A DNA stretch of 64,000 nucleotides from Marinomonas pontica (GCF_026191375.1 NZ_JAODTL010000056.1:17073-81072); one strand, 5' to 3'. Numbered from the stretch's first letter, positions 45,753 to 56,322 are shown. Translations and numbers: made by a program. The notes: generated by a model not told the origin, from the sequence alone.

Positions 45753-47870
45753 GTGGATTTTGACCGCAGCCGTATTGCAGGGCAGGTTCAAGGGATTTTT
45801 AGTGGGAATCTAGGTATTCCTATTTTGTTATTGTCGCTGTTGGCGATGATGATATTGCCTATTCCTGCGTTTTTACTGGATGTGCTTTTTACGTTCAATA
45901 TCGCCTTGGCCATTGTTGTGTTGTTGGTGGCGATTTATTCCATGCGTCCTTTGGATTTCGCTGTTTTCCCTACTGTGTTGCTTGTCTCGACACTCATGCG
46001 ATTGGCGCTTAATGTGGCCTCGACGCGAGTGGTGTTGCTGAATGGGCATGAGGGTGGTGATGCGGCTGGTAAGGTTATTCAGGCGTTTGGTGAGGTCGTT
46101 ATTGGTGGTAACTACGTTGTTGGTTTTGTGGTGTTTGCCATTTTAATGATCATAAACTTTGCTGTGGTGACAAAAGGTGCTGGGCGAATCTCTGAAGTGA
46201 GTGCGCGTTTTACCTTGGACGCTATGCCAGGCAAGCAAATGGCTATTGATGCGGATTTGAACGCTGGCATGATCGATGCCGATCAAGCGAAACAGCGCCG
46301 TACGGAGATCGCTGCCGAAGCCGAATTTTATGGCTCTATGGATGGTGCGTCGAAATTTGTAAAAGGGGACGCAATTGCCGGGTTGCTTATCCTAGGTATC
46401 AATATCATTGGTGGTTTGGCCATCGGTATGGCGCAGCATGACTTGTCTTTTGCGGAAGCGATTGAGCGCTATTCTTTGTTAACTATTGGTGATGGCTTGG
46501 TCGCGCAGTTGCCTTCATTAATGTTGTCCACGGCCGCCGCGATCATGGTAACTCGGGTTAATGAGTCTGGTGATATGGGCTCGCAAATTGTCCGCCAGAT
46601 GTTTGGTTCTTCTAAAGCGCTTTATGTCGCAGCCGGTGTCATGACGATTATGGGGATTGTGCCTGGCATGCCTCATTTTTCCTTTTTGTCTTTAGCGGCT
46701 TGCATTGGTGGTCTGGCATATTTCCTCGAATATCGTAAAAAACAGAAACCAAAACAAGGGCCAAAAGGGGCGAGCAAGACCTCGTCGGAAGCGCCGGTTC
46801 CAGCTGAAGTAAGAGATCTTAGTTGGGATGACGTTGCGCCAGTGGATATGCTGGGTTTGGAGGTTGGGTATCGGCTGATTCCCTTAGTAGACAAAACGCA
46901 AGGTGGCGAATTGTTGGCACGGATTAAGGGGGTGCGTCGCAAGCTATCTCAGGATTTGGGCTTTTTGGTGCCCAGTGTTCACATTCGAGACAACTTGGAT
47001 TTGATGCCAAATGCGTATCGGGTCACGCTTATGGGAGTGAGTTTAGCTGAAGCAGAAGTTCACCCAGATAAAGACTTGGCGATCGATCCTGGACAGGTGT
47101 TCGGTTCTATTGACGGTATTGCTGGGAAAGACCCATCGTTTGGTTTGGATGCAGTATGGATTGATCCCAAAAAACGTGACCAAGCGCAAACCTATGGCTA
47201 TACGGTTGTGGACGTCAGTACGGTAGTGGCGACACACATTAATCAGATTATGCATAAGCACGCGTATGAGTTAATTGGGCACGATGAGGTTCAGCAACTA
47301 TTGAGCTTGTTAAAACAGTACAATCCTAAATTGGCTGAAGAATTGGTGCCTAATACTGTTCCATTGAGCGTGCTGTTGAAAGTGTTGCAAAACTTGTTGA
47401 TTGAGGGTGTGCCACTCAGAGATATGAGAACCATTGCTGAGGCTATTATGGGGGTTCAGCCAAAAACTCAAGATCCTATGGTGCTAACCGCCGCGGTTCG
47501 AACCTCTTTGTCTCGTTTGATTATTCAGACGTTGGCGGATGGGGTAGAAGAGATACCTGTGTTGACGTTAGAGCCACAGTTGGAAAAAATGTTGATGCAA
47601 ACGGTTCAGCAGAGTCAGCAGTCGGGTATTAAGAATGAAGAAGCCTTGATTTTAGAACCGCAAATGGCAGAACAATTGCAAGCATCTTTGCGTCAGTCTG
47701 CAGAGCAGCAAGAGGCGATGGGTAATACCCCAATATTGATCGTTTCAGCACCAATACGTCCAATGTTAGCGCGCTTTATGCGTTACGGTATGGTGAATAT
47801 GTCAGTGCTTTCTTATCAAGAAGTTCCTGATCATAAGCGCATTACTGTGGTGGGGGTAATTGGGCAGTAA
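45753..47870 (+). CDS. flhA: flagellar export ring protein FlhA
   Basis: FlhA (705 residues) forms the nonameric export ring. Eight N-terminal membrane helices with the FHIPEP-family signature region (RLALNVASTRVVLLNGHEG; ADLNAGMIDADQAKQRR) and a large cytoplasmic domain from about residue 345 (EVGYRLIPLVD...). GTG start at 45753. The C-terminal MSVLSYQEVPDHKRITVVG is typical. Confidence 0.96.
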   Translation: MDFDRSRIAGQVQGIFSGNLGIPILLLSLLAMMILPIPAFLLDVLFTFNIALAIVVLLVAIYSMRPLDFAVFPTVLLVSTLMRLALNVASTRVVLLNGHEGGDAAGKVIQAFGEVVIGGNYVVGFVVFAILMIINFAVVTKGAGRISEVSARFTLDAMPGKQMAIDADLNAGMIDADQAKQRRTEIAAEAEFYGSMDGASKFVKGDAIAGLLILGINIIGGLAIGMAQHDLSFAEAIERYSLLTIGDGLVAQLPSLMLSTAAAIMVTRVNESGDMGSQIVRQMFGSSKALYVAAGVMTIMGIVPGMPHFSFLSLAACIGGLAYFLEYRKKQKPKQGPKGASKTSSEAPVPAEVRDLSWDDVAPVDMLGLEVGYRLIPLVDKTQGGELLARIKGVRRKLSQDLGFLVPSVHIRDNLDLMPNAYRVTLMGVSLAEAEVHPDKDLAIDPGQVFGSIDGIAGKDPSFGLDAVWIDPKKRDQAQTYGYTVVDVSTVVATHINQIMHKHAYELIGHDEVQQLLSLLKQYNPKLAEELVPNTVPLSVLLKVLQNLLIEGVPLRDMRTIAEAIMGVQPKTQDPMVLTAAVRTSLSRLIIQTLADGVEEIPVLTLEPQLEKMLMQTVQQSQQSGIKNEEALILEPQMAEQLQASLRQSAEQQEAMGNTPILIVSAPIRPMLARFMRYGMVNMSVLSYQEVPDHKRITVVGVIGQ

Positions 47871-47972
47871 CGCTTGGCTGTTTTACGTAAAAGATTGTAT
47901 CTATATTTATTGGAATCTTTCGGGTAAGCTATGGATTTGTAAGAAAAATAAACTGGAAGGATTAAGTTATTC

Positions 47973-49280
47973 ATGCAAATTAGGCGGTTTCGAGCACCTG
48001 ACATGCGACAAGCGATACGGAAAGTTCGCGATGCCGTAGGCCCTGATGCGGTCATTTTGTCAAATCAGCGTCTGCCTACAGGGGAGATAGAGATTGTCGC
48101 TGCCCTTGATTATGATGGTTCCCTGCCTTCCAGTATGACTTCTAAACGTCCTGAATCCACTCGTAATGAGTCGATCTCTTCCCCTCGTCCAGATTCTAAT
48201 GTAAACCCCAGTGCGGACTATCTTGAGCGAATCGAGCGAGCCAAACAACAAACAGCCCCGCCTAAGAATACGTCCCTTTATGAAGAGCCTCGTCAAGAAA
48301 CTCGTATTGAAATGCCTTCATTGGCTGACGATAAAGACGATCCGAGTCTGGAAGAAGCGCTTTCTGTTCGAAATACTGGCAGTAGTCAGCAATTACGAGA
48401 AATGGAGCTTGAGCTTAAAAGTGTTCGGGCTATGCTTGAGCAGCACCAACAGAACGAAAGTCGCTCAGCAGCCAGAGAGTCTTCAGTCGAGACTCGCGCC
48501 CGTGAAAAGTTGAAAGGGTTAGGTCTATCTGAATTCGTTATTTCTAGATTGATTGATGATATTGATCTAAAGGGGCGTGAAGACGATTGGAATCGTTTAT
48601 TAGCGCATTTGGCGGATTATATTCCGGTACGCTCTAGCGCTTCTGAGTTTCGTGGATGCATAGCTTTTATGGGGCCAACGGGAGTTGGTAAAACAACGAC
48701 CATTGGTAAAATTGCCGCTCAGCATGTTTTAAAGCATGGCTCAGAGGGCGTTGTGTTAATAACAACGGATACTTACCGCATAGCTGCACATGAACAATTG
48801 CGCACGTTTGGTCGAATTTTAAATGTCCCTGTTGAAGTGGTGAATGAGTATTCTGATTTAAATGAAGTGTTGGCTAAATATGCTCACTACTCATTGGTGC
48901 TTGTTGATACGGCAGGGATGAACCCAAGAGACTCAAATTTAGAACGACAGCTTCTTATGATGAAGCGCGCCAGAGCCAGCTTGAAGAAATTGCTTGTTTT
49001 ACCTTGTACTAGTCAACGACAAGTTTTAAAAACAGTGACAGAGGTCTATTCTCAGGTTCAGTTAGATGGCTGCGTATTGAGTAAGCTTGATGAATCTGCT
49101 TCACTTGGTGAGGCGATTAGTGTAGTTATTGAAGAAGGGCTGCCAGTTGTATATATCGCTGATGGCCAAAGAATACCAGATGATATCGAGCCAGCTCGTG
49201 CCCATAACTTGATTAGTCGTGCTGTATACACAGCAGAACATTACAGTCAGTTATATGGGTCACTAAAGTATGGTAGTTAG
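47973..49280 (+). CDS. flhF: flagellar placement GTPase FlhF
   Basis: FlhF is an SRP-type GTPase that marks the pole for flagellum assembly. The 435 residues begin MQIRRFRAPDMRQAIRKVRDAVGPDAVILSN, the FlhF N terminus (cited by its ends), with an acidic linker and the NG domain: P-loop GPTGVGKTTTIGK, VLITTDTYRIAAHEQL, LVDTAGM. ATG 47973 follows GGAAGG. In most polar flagellates flhG/fleN follows; here it does not. Confidence 0.95.
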   Translation: MQIRRFRAPDMRQAIRKVRDAVGPDAVILSNQRLPTGEIEIVAALDYDGSLPSSMTSKRPESTRNESISSPRPDSNVNPSADYLERIERAKQQTAPPKNTSLYEEPRQETRIEMPSLADDKDDPSLEEALSVRNTGSSQQLREMELELKSVRAMLEQHQQNESRSAARESSVETRAREKLKGLGLSEFVISRLIDDIDLKGREDDWNRLLAHLADYIPVRSSASEFRGCIAFMGPTGVGKTTTIGKIAAQHVLKHGSEGVVLITTDTYRIAAHEQLRTFGRILNVPVEVVNEYSDLNEVLAKYAHYSLVLVDTAGMNPRDSNLERQLLMMKRARASLKKLLVLPCTSQRQVLKTVTEVYSQVQLDGCVLSKLDESASLGEAISVVIEEGLPVVYIADGQRIPDDIEPARAHNLISRAVYTAEHYSQLYGSLKYGS

Positions 49281-49330
49281 TAAAATTATGTTATTACTGA
49301 AAGCGTTGCGCCAAACTATGTAGTACAGTT

Positions 49331-49347
49331 AGTTAGCGCAACTAACT
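49331..49347 (+). other. small hairpin between flhF and fliA
   Basis: AGTTAG-CGCAA-CTAACT: a 6-bp stem with a five-base loop in the ~110-bp flhF-fliA gap, with no U-run. The rest of the gap shows no ORF of note and no remnant of flhG. Confidence 0.35.
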
Positions 49348-49389
49348 TAAATGGTAAAGGTTGCTTAGACTATTTTATGCAGACCAAAA

Positions 49390-50113
49390 ATGGATATGAC
49401 ACATACTCAAAAAAGCGACGCTTTCGATTGATGCGATTGTTGAGCAATATGGGTATTTAGTAAAAAAGATTGCCTACCATCTTTTGGCGCGGTTACCAGA
49501 TAGCGTAGATGTTGACGATTTAATTCAAGCAGGCATGATGGGCTTGATTGAAGCATACAAACGTTTTGAGTCAACGAAAGGTGCAAGTTTTGAGACCTAT
49601 GCGGGTATCCGTATTCGCGGCTCTATTATGGACGAGGTTCGCAAAACAGATTGGGCGCCTAGATCGGTTCGGCGAAATGGCAGAGCGGTTGCAAATGCCA
49701 TAAAAGAATTAGAAGCGACATTAGGTCGTGATGTGTCTGATATGGAAGTAGCAGCGCATATGAACATAAGCATGGATGAATATCATGAAATGATACATTC
49801 ATCCATGTCGACTCAGTTGTTTAGCTATGAAGAAATGCTAGACTCTGATACAAGTAATTTAGACAGCGTTGAATCTGAAATCGAAAATACACCTTACTCT
49901 TTAGTGGAAGAAGGTGGGTTTCAAAATCAATTAGCAACAGAGATTGATAATTTACCGGAAAGAGAAAAGTTGGTTTTGTCCCTTTATTATAATGAAGAGC
50001 TGAACCTAAAAGAAATCGGCGCTGTATTAGGTGTTAGTGAATCAAGAGTCAGTCAAATACATAGTCAAGCGGCTATGAGATTGAGAGCTAGATTAAGTGA
50101 TTGGCGAGATTAA
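49390..50113 (+). CDS. fliA: flagellar sigma factor FliA (sigma-28), N terminus frame-broken
   Basis: Sigma-28 for late flagellar and chemotaxis genes. The main frame encodes IDAIVEQYGYLVKKIAYHLLARLPDSVDVDDLIQAG (cited by its ends; region 2) and the region 4 HTH LKEIGAVLGVSESRVSQIHSQA to the stop at 50113. No ATG or GTG opens this frame; ATG 49390 (MDMTHTQK) is in another frame. Removing one A from the A6 run at 49409-49414 joins them as TQKATLSIDAIVEQYG, giving a normal ~240-residue FliA. A start at TTG 49484 would lose part of region 2. An indel error is likely. Confidence 0.88.
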
Positions 50114-50155
50114 TTATGAGTTGTGTAATATTACCTTTGGGGTGTGGAGGTTGCA

Positions 50156-50548
50156 TTGGATAAAAACATGAAGATCCTAATTGTTGATGATTTCTCGACA
50201 ATGAGACGAATCATTAAAAATTTATTACGGGATTTAGGGTTTACCAATACAGTCGAAGCGGATGACGGAACGACTGCATTGCCTATACTTCAGGCAGGAA
50301 CGATTGACTTTCTTGTTACCGATTGGAACATGCCTGGAATGACCGGTATCGAATTACTTCGTGCTGTTCGTGCAGACGAAAAATTGAAAAGTATTCCTGT
50401 TCTAATGGTAACGGCAGAAGCGAAGCGTGACCAAATTATTGCTGCGGCTCAGGCTGGGGTTAATGGTTACGTGGTAAAACCGTTTACTGCGGTGGCTCTC
50501 AAAGAAAAGATTGAGAAAATATTCGAACGAATAGATGCTGCAAAATAG
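50156..50548 (+). CDS. cheY: chemotaxis response regulator CheY
   Basis: CheY (130 residues from TTG 50156, with GGAGG upstream) carries signals from CheA to FliM. Asp pair in [13 protein letters not shown], phosphoacceptor in VTDWNMPGM, Thr in VMVTAEA and Lys in VVKPF are present. The start gives [13 protein letters not shown], the usual N terminus in Pseudomonas relatives; GTG 50144 is an alternative in the same frame. Confidence 0.95.
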   Translation: MDKNMKILIVDDFSTMRRIIKNLLRDLGFTNTVEADDGTTALPILQAGTIDFLVTDWNMPGMTGIELLRAVRADEKLKSIPVLMVTAEAKRDQIIAAAQAGVNGYVVKPFTAVALKEKIEKIFERIDAAK

Positions 50549-50557
50549 GGAATATAG

Positions 50558-51346
50558 ATGTCAAAAATATTGGGATCTGGACTAGTAGATTTTGAAAATC
50601 TAGTTAAAGATGGCGCTGTAGAGCTTTTAAATTACATTGAAGTCGGTGACTTTAGTGGTGCGATTAAGAAGATTCAAGAACTGAGCGAAGCGCGTCATAA
50701 TAGCTTCTATAACGAGGTGGGTTTTTTAACCCGAAGTTTGCATGATGCTATTCGTGATTTTCAAATTGATTCAATGGATTTGGTTGTCGGTGAAGGTGGT
50801 AACGAATCTACCACAAAAATTACTGATGCATCTGATCGGTTGAATTATGTTATTGAGACAACTAGTGCAGCTGCTAATAAAACCATGGACATGGTTGATA
50901 GTAGTGTTCCTGTTGCCAGTGAATTACAAAGTCAGGCAAGAGAGCTTCGTAAAGACTGGAGTCGCCTAATTCAACGGGATTTAACGCCACAAGAATTTAG
51001 AGATTTATACAAGCGTATTGATGTTTTCTTATCGTATGCTGATGACAGTGCCACCACCTTGCATTCAAACCTCAACACAATTCTTCTAGAGCAAGGTTAT
51101 CAAGACCTAACAGGTCAAGTTATCGCTAGAGTGAATGATTTAATTCGAGATGTGGAAGAAAAACTTGTGCATCTCGTTGCTGTTGCTGGACGCGTTGATA
51201 GTATCTCCGGAATTGAACATAAAGAGAACGAGTCTGAACACGATGACACTCGTGGACATGGCCCAGCTATTAATAAACAAAACAACCCTGAAGTACTGAA
51301 TAGTCAAGACGAAGTAGACGACTTGCTATCAAGTCTTGGTTTCTAG
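50558..51346 (+). CDS. cheZ: CheY-P phosphatase CheZ
   Basis: CheZ (262 residues) dephosphorylates CheY-P. The long helical hairpin includes the catalytic Gln in LEQGYQDLTGQVI, the family signature. The C-terminal peptide SQDEVDDLLSSLGF binds CheY. Start ATG 50558, nine bases after cheY. This C-terminal peptide resembles FliM and the CheA linker repeats. Confidence 0.95.
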   Translation: MSKILGSGLVDFENLVKDGAVELLNYIEVGDFSGAIKKIQELSEARHNSFYNEVGFLTRSLHDAIRDFQIDSMDLVVGEGGNESTTKITDASDRLNYVIETTSAAANKTMDMVDSSVPVASELQSQARELRKDWSRLIQRDLTPQEFRDLYKRIDVFLSYADDSATTLHSNLNTILLEQGYQDLTGQVIARVNDLIRDVEEKLVHLVAVAGRVDSISGIEHKENESEHDDTRGHGPAINKQNNPEVLNSQDEVDDLLSSLGF

Positions 51347-51358
51347 AAGGAGCTGAGG

Positions 51359-53618
51359 ATGAGTTTCGAGGTCGATGAAGAGATTCTACAAGATTTTTTG
51401 GTAGAAGCTGGTGAAATTCTTGAACAGCTTTCCGAACAGTTAGTAGATTTAGAACAAAACCCAGATGATAAGCCTTTGCTTAACGCCATCTTTCGTGGTT
51501 TTCACACTGTAAAAGGTGGGGCTGGGTTTTTGCAATTAACTGCATTGGTTGATTGCTGCCATTACGCAGAGAACGTTTTTGATATTTTAAGAAACGGACA
51601 GCGTAAAATAGACTCAGATCTAATGGACATCGTGTTGCAAGCACTGGATGCGGTGAACGAGATGTTCGATACAGTACGAGCTGGGGGTGAACCAGAACGT
51701 GCTTCGCCAGAGTTGATTGCCGCCTTGAGTGCGTATGCTAAAGCGCCAACAGCAGAAGAACTGGCAGAGCAAAATGACGATGCAGAAGACACGGCTGATG
51801 AGGATGAAGCAGAAGTAGAGGCCGAAGAAGATGTTGATGCTTCAACAACTGACAATGCTGATGATTCTGTAGATATTTCAGATGATGAATTTGAGTCGTT
51901 GCTTGATGCCCTTGGCGATGCGCCTGCAGACGCAGTCGATGCAAAAAGCAACAACGCATCAGAGGCTCACGATGCACCTAAATCAGACGATGAAATAACA
52001 GAAGATGAGTTCGACGCACTGCTAGATCAATTGCATGGGAACAGTGCCCCTGGAGTAAATGACAAGCAGGAAGAGAGTTCAGCATCCGATGTGGCTTCTG
52101 ATGAAATTACAGAAGATGAATTTGAAGCTCTACTGGATCAGCTTCACGGTGAAGTTGACCCAAGCAAAAAGGCTTCATCAGAAGATAAGACGGATGAAAA
52201 AACATCGCAGCCAGAAGCATCTACGGCCGGTGCTGAGTCTGATCTTATTACAGAAGATGAATTTGAATCCTTATTAGACAGTTTGCAAAGTAAGGAAAAA
52301 GCCAAAAAAGTCGAAGAGCCTGCACCTGCGTCTAAGCCAAAAGCGGCAGCACCGAAACCTAAAGAATCTCCAAAGCCTGCTTCGAAACCAGCAGCTCCGG
52401 CTCCAGAGCCTGAGCATGCAAAAGAAAAAACAGCGAATGCGCCTGTTACTCAAGAAGCAACAGTTCGTGTTGATACTAAGCGATTAGACGACATCATGAA
52501 CATGGTTGGCGAATTGGTATTGGTGCGAAATCGGTTGGTTCGTCTTGGCCTTCAAAGTGAAGATGAGTCAATGGGCAAAGCGGTATCAAACCTAGATGTC
52601 GTTACGGGTGACTTGCAAAACGCTGTCATGAAAACCCGTATGCAGCCAATTAAGAAAGTATTTGGTAAGTTCCCACGGGTTGTCCGAGATTTGGCTCGTA
52701 ACTTGAAAAAAGAAGTGAACCTTGAGCTTCGTGGGGAAGAAACGGATCTAGATAAAAACTTGGTTGAGGCGCTTGCTGACCCACTCGTTCACTTGGTGAG
52801 AAATTCCGTCGATCACGGTGTTGAAGCTCCAGATGTTCGTGAGGCAAAAGGCAAACCAAGAGTAGGGCATGTCGTCCTTTCTGCTGAACAAGAAGGCGAT
52901 CATATTTTGTTGTCCATCGAAGACGATGGTGCAGGTATGGATCCCGATGTTTTGCGCAGAAAAGCGGTCGAAAAAGGCTTGATGGATACGGATGCTGCTG
53001 AGCGTTTGTCCGACGAAGAAGCATTTAATTTAATCTTTGCGCTCTGGTTTCTCAACCAAAGTTGAGATTACTGATGTGTCTGGTCGTGGTGTGGGGATGG
53101 ACGTTGTTAAAACGAAAATTTCACAACTAAACGGCACTTTGCAGATCAAGTCAGTGTTAGGCCAAGGATCACGCTTTATTATTAAAGTGCCGTTAACGTT
53201 GGCGATTATGCCGACTCTTATGGTGACTTTGTCTGATCAGGCATTTGCTTTTCCATTGGTCAGCGTAAATGAAATTTTTCACCTTAATTTGAAAAAGACC
53301 AACGTGGTTGATGGCCAGCAAGTTGTTGTGATTAGAGGTAAAACTCTACCGATTTTCCATCTTAAGAGCTGGTTGGTCAAAGGTAATGCGAAAGGTGATT
53401 TGCCAACAGAAGCACATGTTGTGGTCGTTCAGGTGGGCATGAGTGAAGTTGGGTTTGTTGTCGATCAATTGGTTGGTCAAGAAGAAGTGGTTATAAAACC
53501 ATTAGGTAAAATGTTGCAAGGTACTGCCGGTATGGCTGGTGCAACAATAACTGGTGATGGTCGTATTGCATTGATTCTGGATGTGCCTAGTATGCTGAAA
53601 CGTTACGCATCTAGGTAG
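51359..53618 (+). pseudogene. cheA: chemotaxis histidine kinase CheA, frame-broken as sequenced
   Basis: CheA (about 750 residues when joined). P1 HPt domain with phosphorylated His49 in GFHTVKGGAGFLQL; a long acidic linker with four DEFxxLLDxL repeats (about residues 170-310) in place of an obvious P2 domain; a Pro/Ala-rich stretch; P3 dimerisation; P4 ATPase with HLVRNSVDHGVE and EDDGAGMD; then P5 CheW-like domain. The frame breaks at 53041-53045: dropping one base restores NLIFAPGFSTKVEITDVSGRG. The second frame (53037-53618) holds the end of P4 and P5. Confidence 0.92.
51874..52290 (+). repeat. four FliM/CheZ-like acidic peptides in the CheA linker
   Basis: ISDDEFESLLDALG, ITEDEFDALLDQLHG, ITEDEFEALLDQLHG and ITEDEFESLLDSLQ, spaced by 24-47 residues of disordered acidic linker. 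The core EDEFxxLLDxL resembles the FliM peptide SQDEIDALLHG and the CheZ tail SQDEVDDLLSSLG, both CheY-binding. Confidence 0.8.
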
Positions 53619-53644
53619 GACGCTTTTCATTTAGGGGATGTGAT

Positions 53645-54707
53645 ATGCCTGTTAAGGTGCTGGTTGTTGATGATTCTGGTTTTTTTCGACGTCGTTTAGT
53701 CGAAATATTTGAAGCAGATCCTAGACTAACCGTTGTTGGTACTGCAAATGACGGACGAGAAGCAATAGATAAAGTTCAGTCTTTATCACCCGATGTTGTG
53801 ACCATGGATTATGAGATGCCAGTCTTAGATGGCATTGCTGCTGTATCCAATATAATGAAGCTAAAGCCGACGCCTGTGCTTATGTTTTCCTCATTAACTC
53901 ATGAGGGAGCTAAAGTAACACTGGATGCTCTTGAAGCAGGTGCTGTTGATTTTATGCCGAAAAACTTCGAGGATATTTCTCGAGATTCGGCGGTTGTTAA
54001 ACGCGCGCTTGTTGATCGAGTGTTGGCGGTAGCAAGAACTCGGTTTGCTGGAGACAGACGCCCCGTTCCAGCTCTTGCACCTCGAGAAGCACCAAAGCCT
54101 ATTGTTACCGAGCGTGGGGTCATTATTCCCCGTATGAGAAAAACGCGTCAGTCTTGTGGCTATTGGTACTTCTACGGGGGGCTGATGGCACTACAGGCTG
54201 TATTAAGCAAATTGCCTAAAGATTTCTCTGCTCCGTTGGTGCTGGTTCAGCATATGCCAGCGGCATTTACGGGGGCTTTCGCAGAACGTTTAAACAATAT
54301 TTGTCAGATTACAGTCAAAGAAGCTCAAGATGGTGATCGTTTGCAAGCGGGTGTTGCTTTGCCAGCACCAGGTGGTAAGCAGATGATGATTGATCCGCGT
54401 AATGGGGGCTGTGTTCGTATTCTTGATGGCGATGAGCGTTTAAATTATAAGTCCCCTGTGGATGTGACTTTGGGTCTGCGTCTAAGTGTTATCCAGGCAA
54501 GGTGCTTTCTGTTGTTATGACTGGTATGGGTGTGGATGGACGAGAAGGAGCTCGCATGTTGAAGAACTCGGGCTCTAAAGTTTGGATTCAGAGCGAAGAG
54601 TCATGCGTAATCTATGGCATGCCGATGGCCGTCGAAAAGCCAACTTGGCGGATGAAATTATTGACCTCGACCATATTGGTGAGCGTATTGCGCGTGAGGT
54701 TAGTTAG
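53645..54707 (+). pseudogene. cheB: chemotaxis methylesterase CheB, frame-broken at four places as sequenced
   Basis: CheB demethylates and deamidates chemoreceptors. The receiver domain (VVDDSGFFRRRL, MDYEMPVLDG) and methylesterase domain are recognisable. Four single-base changes restore it: one A fewer in A5 (54139-54143), one G more in G6 (54176-54181), one T more at 54469-54471 and one A more at 54635-54638. These give VAIGTSTGGLMALQ (catalytic Ser), LVQHMPAAFT (His), [25 protein letters not shown] (Asp; cited by its ends) and the end GERIAREVS before the TAG at 54705-54707, which overlaps the motC GTG. Length is then about 353 residues, normal. Confidence 0.9.
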
Positions 54708-55445
54708 TGGATTTTGTGACGTTAGCGGGCTTAATCATTGCTTTTAGTTCAGTATTACTTGCTAATTGGTTAGGAGGTGGAGAGGTCATCCTCCTCCTTA
54801 ATTTGCCTTCAGCTATCATCGTCATAGTTGGAAGCATTGGAGCGACTTTAATTCAAAGCAGCATTCAGGAAGCAATTCGTGCTTTGGTGTTAATCAAGTG
54901 GAGTCTCTTCCCGCCTGTTTACGACTTTCATTCAACAAGAGCGTCATTGAATAATCTTGCACACAAAGCAAGACGCCTTTCTTTACTGGCATTGGAATCG
55001 GACGTCGAAGTGCTGGGCAAGTCATTTTTCCAGTCGAGCCTTACAAATGGCAATTGACGGAACGGATCCTGAATTATTAGCGGACCGACTGCATGATGAT
55101 GCAGTAAGAATACATGATAAACGCATGAAAAGTGTTACATTTATAGAGTCAATCGGTGGTTATGCACCCACTTTAGGGATAATGGGCTCTGTTCTGGGGT
55201 TGATTCAGGCGATGGCTAACTTAGATAGCCCAGAAGCATTAGGGCATGGAATCGCGGTTGCATTTGTTTCTACATTGTACGGTCAGGGCTTTGCGAACCT
55301 TGTTATCTTCCCCATTACTAAGAAACTGACAGGCTATGTTGATAAAGAGCTACTTTACCATCAGTTACTTACGGATGGGATTTGTGGCATAGCAACTGGC
55401 AAACACCCGTATCGATTAGAGCTTGAGCTCAATACCTATGAGTGA
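54707..55445 (+). pseudogene. motC: flagellar stator protein MotC (MotA family), frame-broken as sequenced
   Basis: MotC pairs with MotD as the second proton-type stator in Pseudomonas-like bacteria. The first frame starts at GTG 54707 ([25 protein letters not shown]) and goes off-frame near ...VLGKSFF; the second gives RALQMAIDGTDPELLADRL, the torque-generating loop and membrane helices 3-4 (SIGGYAPTLGIMGSVLGLI). One T fewer in the T5 run at 55025-55029 joins them into a 245-residue protein. The stop overlaps motD by eight bases. Confidence 0.88.
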
Positions 55446-56253
55446 TGCTCCCAAGACCTCCAAGCGTCGAAGGATGGCAGCTAAGCCATCTTCTTCGGGT
55501 GTGCAAGGTCGAGATCGATGGATTCTTTCCTACGCCGATTTTATTACTCTTCTATTTGCTTTTTTTGTTGCCCTTTATTCCCTCTCGCTTAAAAACTCCG
55601 GTGACGAGCAACGACTAAAAGAAACCCTTCATGGTGTATTTGAAGCGGTTCAAAAATCCATCAAACCGATTAATATTGGGGAGCCAATTGTTGGTGAACC
55701 AAAAGACACAGAAGTCGTTGAAGCAAAACCAATTCCTGCTGCTCCGCCAACAATCGAAGAAGAAAAATCTTCTGCCGTTTATTCCTTGTTAAGCCAAGTG
55801 GTTGAAAACCAGTTTTCCGGTTTGCACGCAACAGGTCAAATATCGGTAACTGAGTCGGCTGACTGGGTCAGCTTAGAACTTAAATCTGGACTGTTGTTTG
55901 GTCAGGGCGAATATGAGTTAACCAATGAAGCGGTTGCTTTGCTCATTTTGGTGGCAAATATTTTAAAAGCACACCCTTCGGTTATTTTGGTGGAAGGCAA
56001 TACGGACGATACGCCTGTTAATTCGAGACGTTTGGTATCTAATTGGCATTTGTCTAGCCTGCGATCTTCGTCTGTTGTGGATGAGTTGGTGTACCGAGGC
56101 GTGGATCCAAAGATGATTGCTCCTATGGGCTTTTCTGGAGAGCACCCCAAAGTTAGAAATACGAATGACTATGCCCGCCAGCAAAATCGTCGGGTAATTT
56201 TGCGAATTAGTAAGCGTGGTGCTGATAATCTACATGATTACTTGTTTCAATAG
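55438..56253 (+). CDS. motD: flagellar stator protein MotD (MotB family)
   Basis: A 271-residue MotB-type stator subunit: one membrane helix (about residues 33-51) with the proton-binding Asp in LSYADFITLLFAFFVALYSLS (cited by its ends), then a periplasmic OmpA-like peptidoglycan-binding domain with VEGNTDDTPVNSRR, NWHLSSLRSSSVV and ARQQNRRVILRI. ATG 55438 lies inside the end of motC. Stator type and pairing fit the PA motCD locus next to cheB. Confidence 0.93.
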   Translation: MSDAPKTSKRRRMAAKPSSSGVQGRDRWILSYADFITLLFAFFVALYSLSLKNSGDEQRLKETLHGVFEAVQKSIKPINIGEPIVGEPKDTEVVEAKPIPAAPPTIEEEKSSAVYSLLSQVVENQFSGLHATGQISVTESADWVSLELKSGLLFGQGEYELTNEAVALLILVANILKAHPSVILVEGNTDDTPVNSRRLVSNWHLSSLRSSSVVDELVYRGVDPKMIAPMGFSGEHPKVRNTNDYARQQNRRVILRISKRGADNLHDYLFQ

Positions 56254-56322
56254 CGTATTACTGTATATGATTGCAAGGAATTCGTAAGCAAAATAACAGC
56301 ATAGGGTATCAGGGGAGTCAGA

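Noticed and set aside
53030..53060. Programmed frameshift making two CheA forms
   Set aside because: No slippery heptamer or downstream structure is seen, and many other genes in the window show similar one-base breaks.
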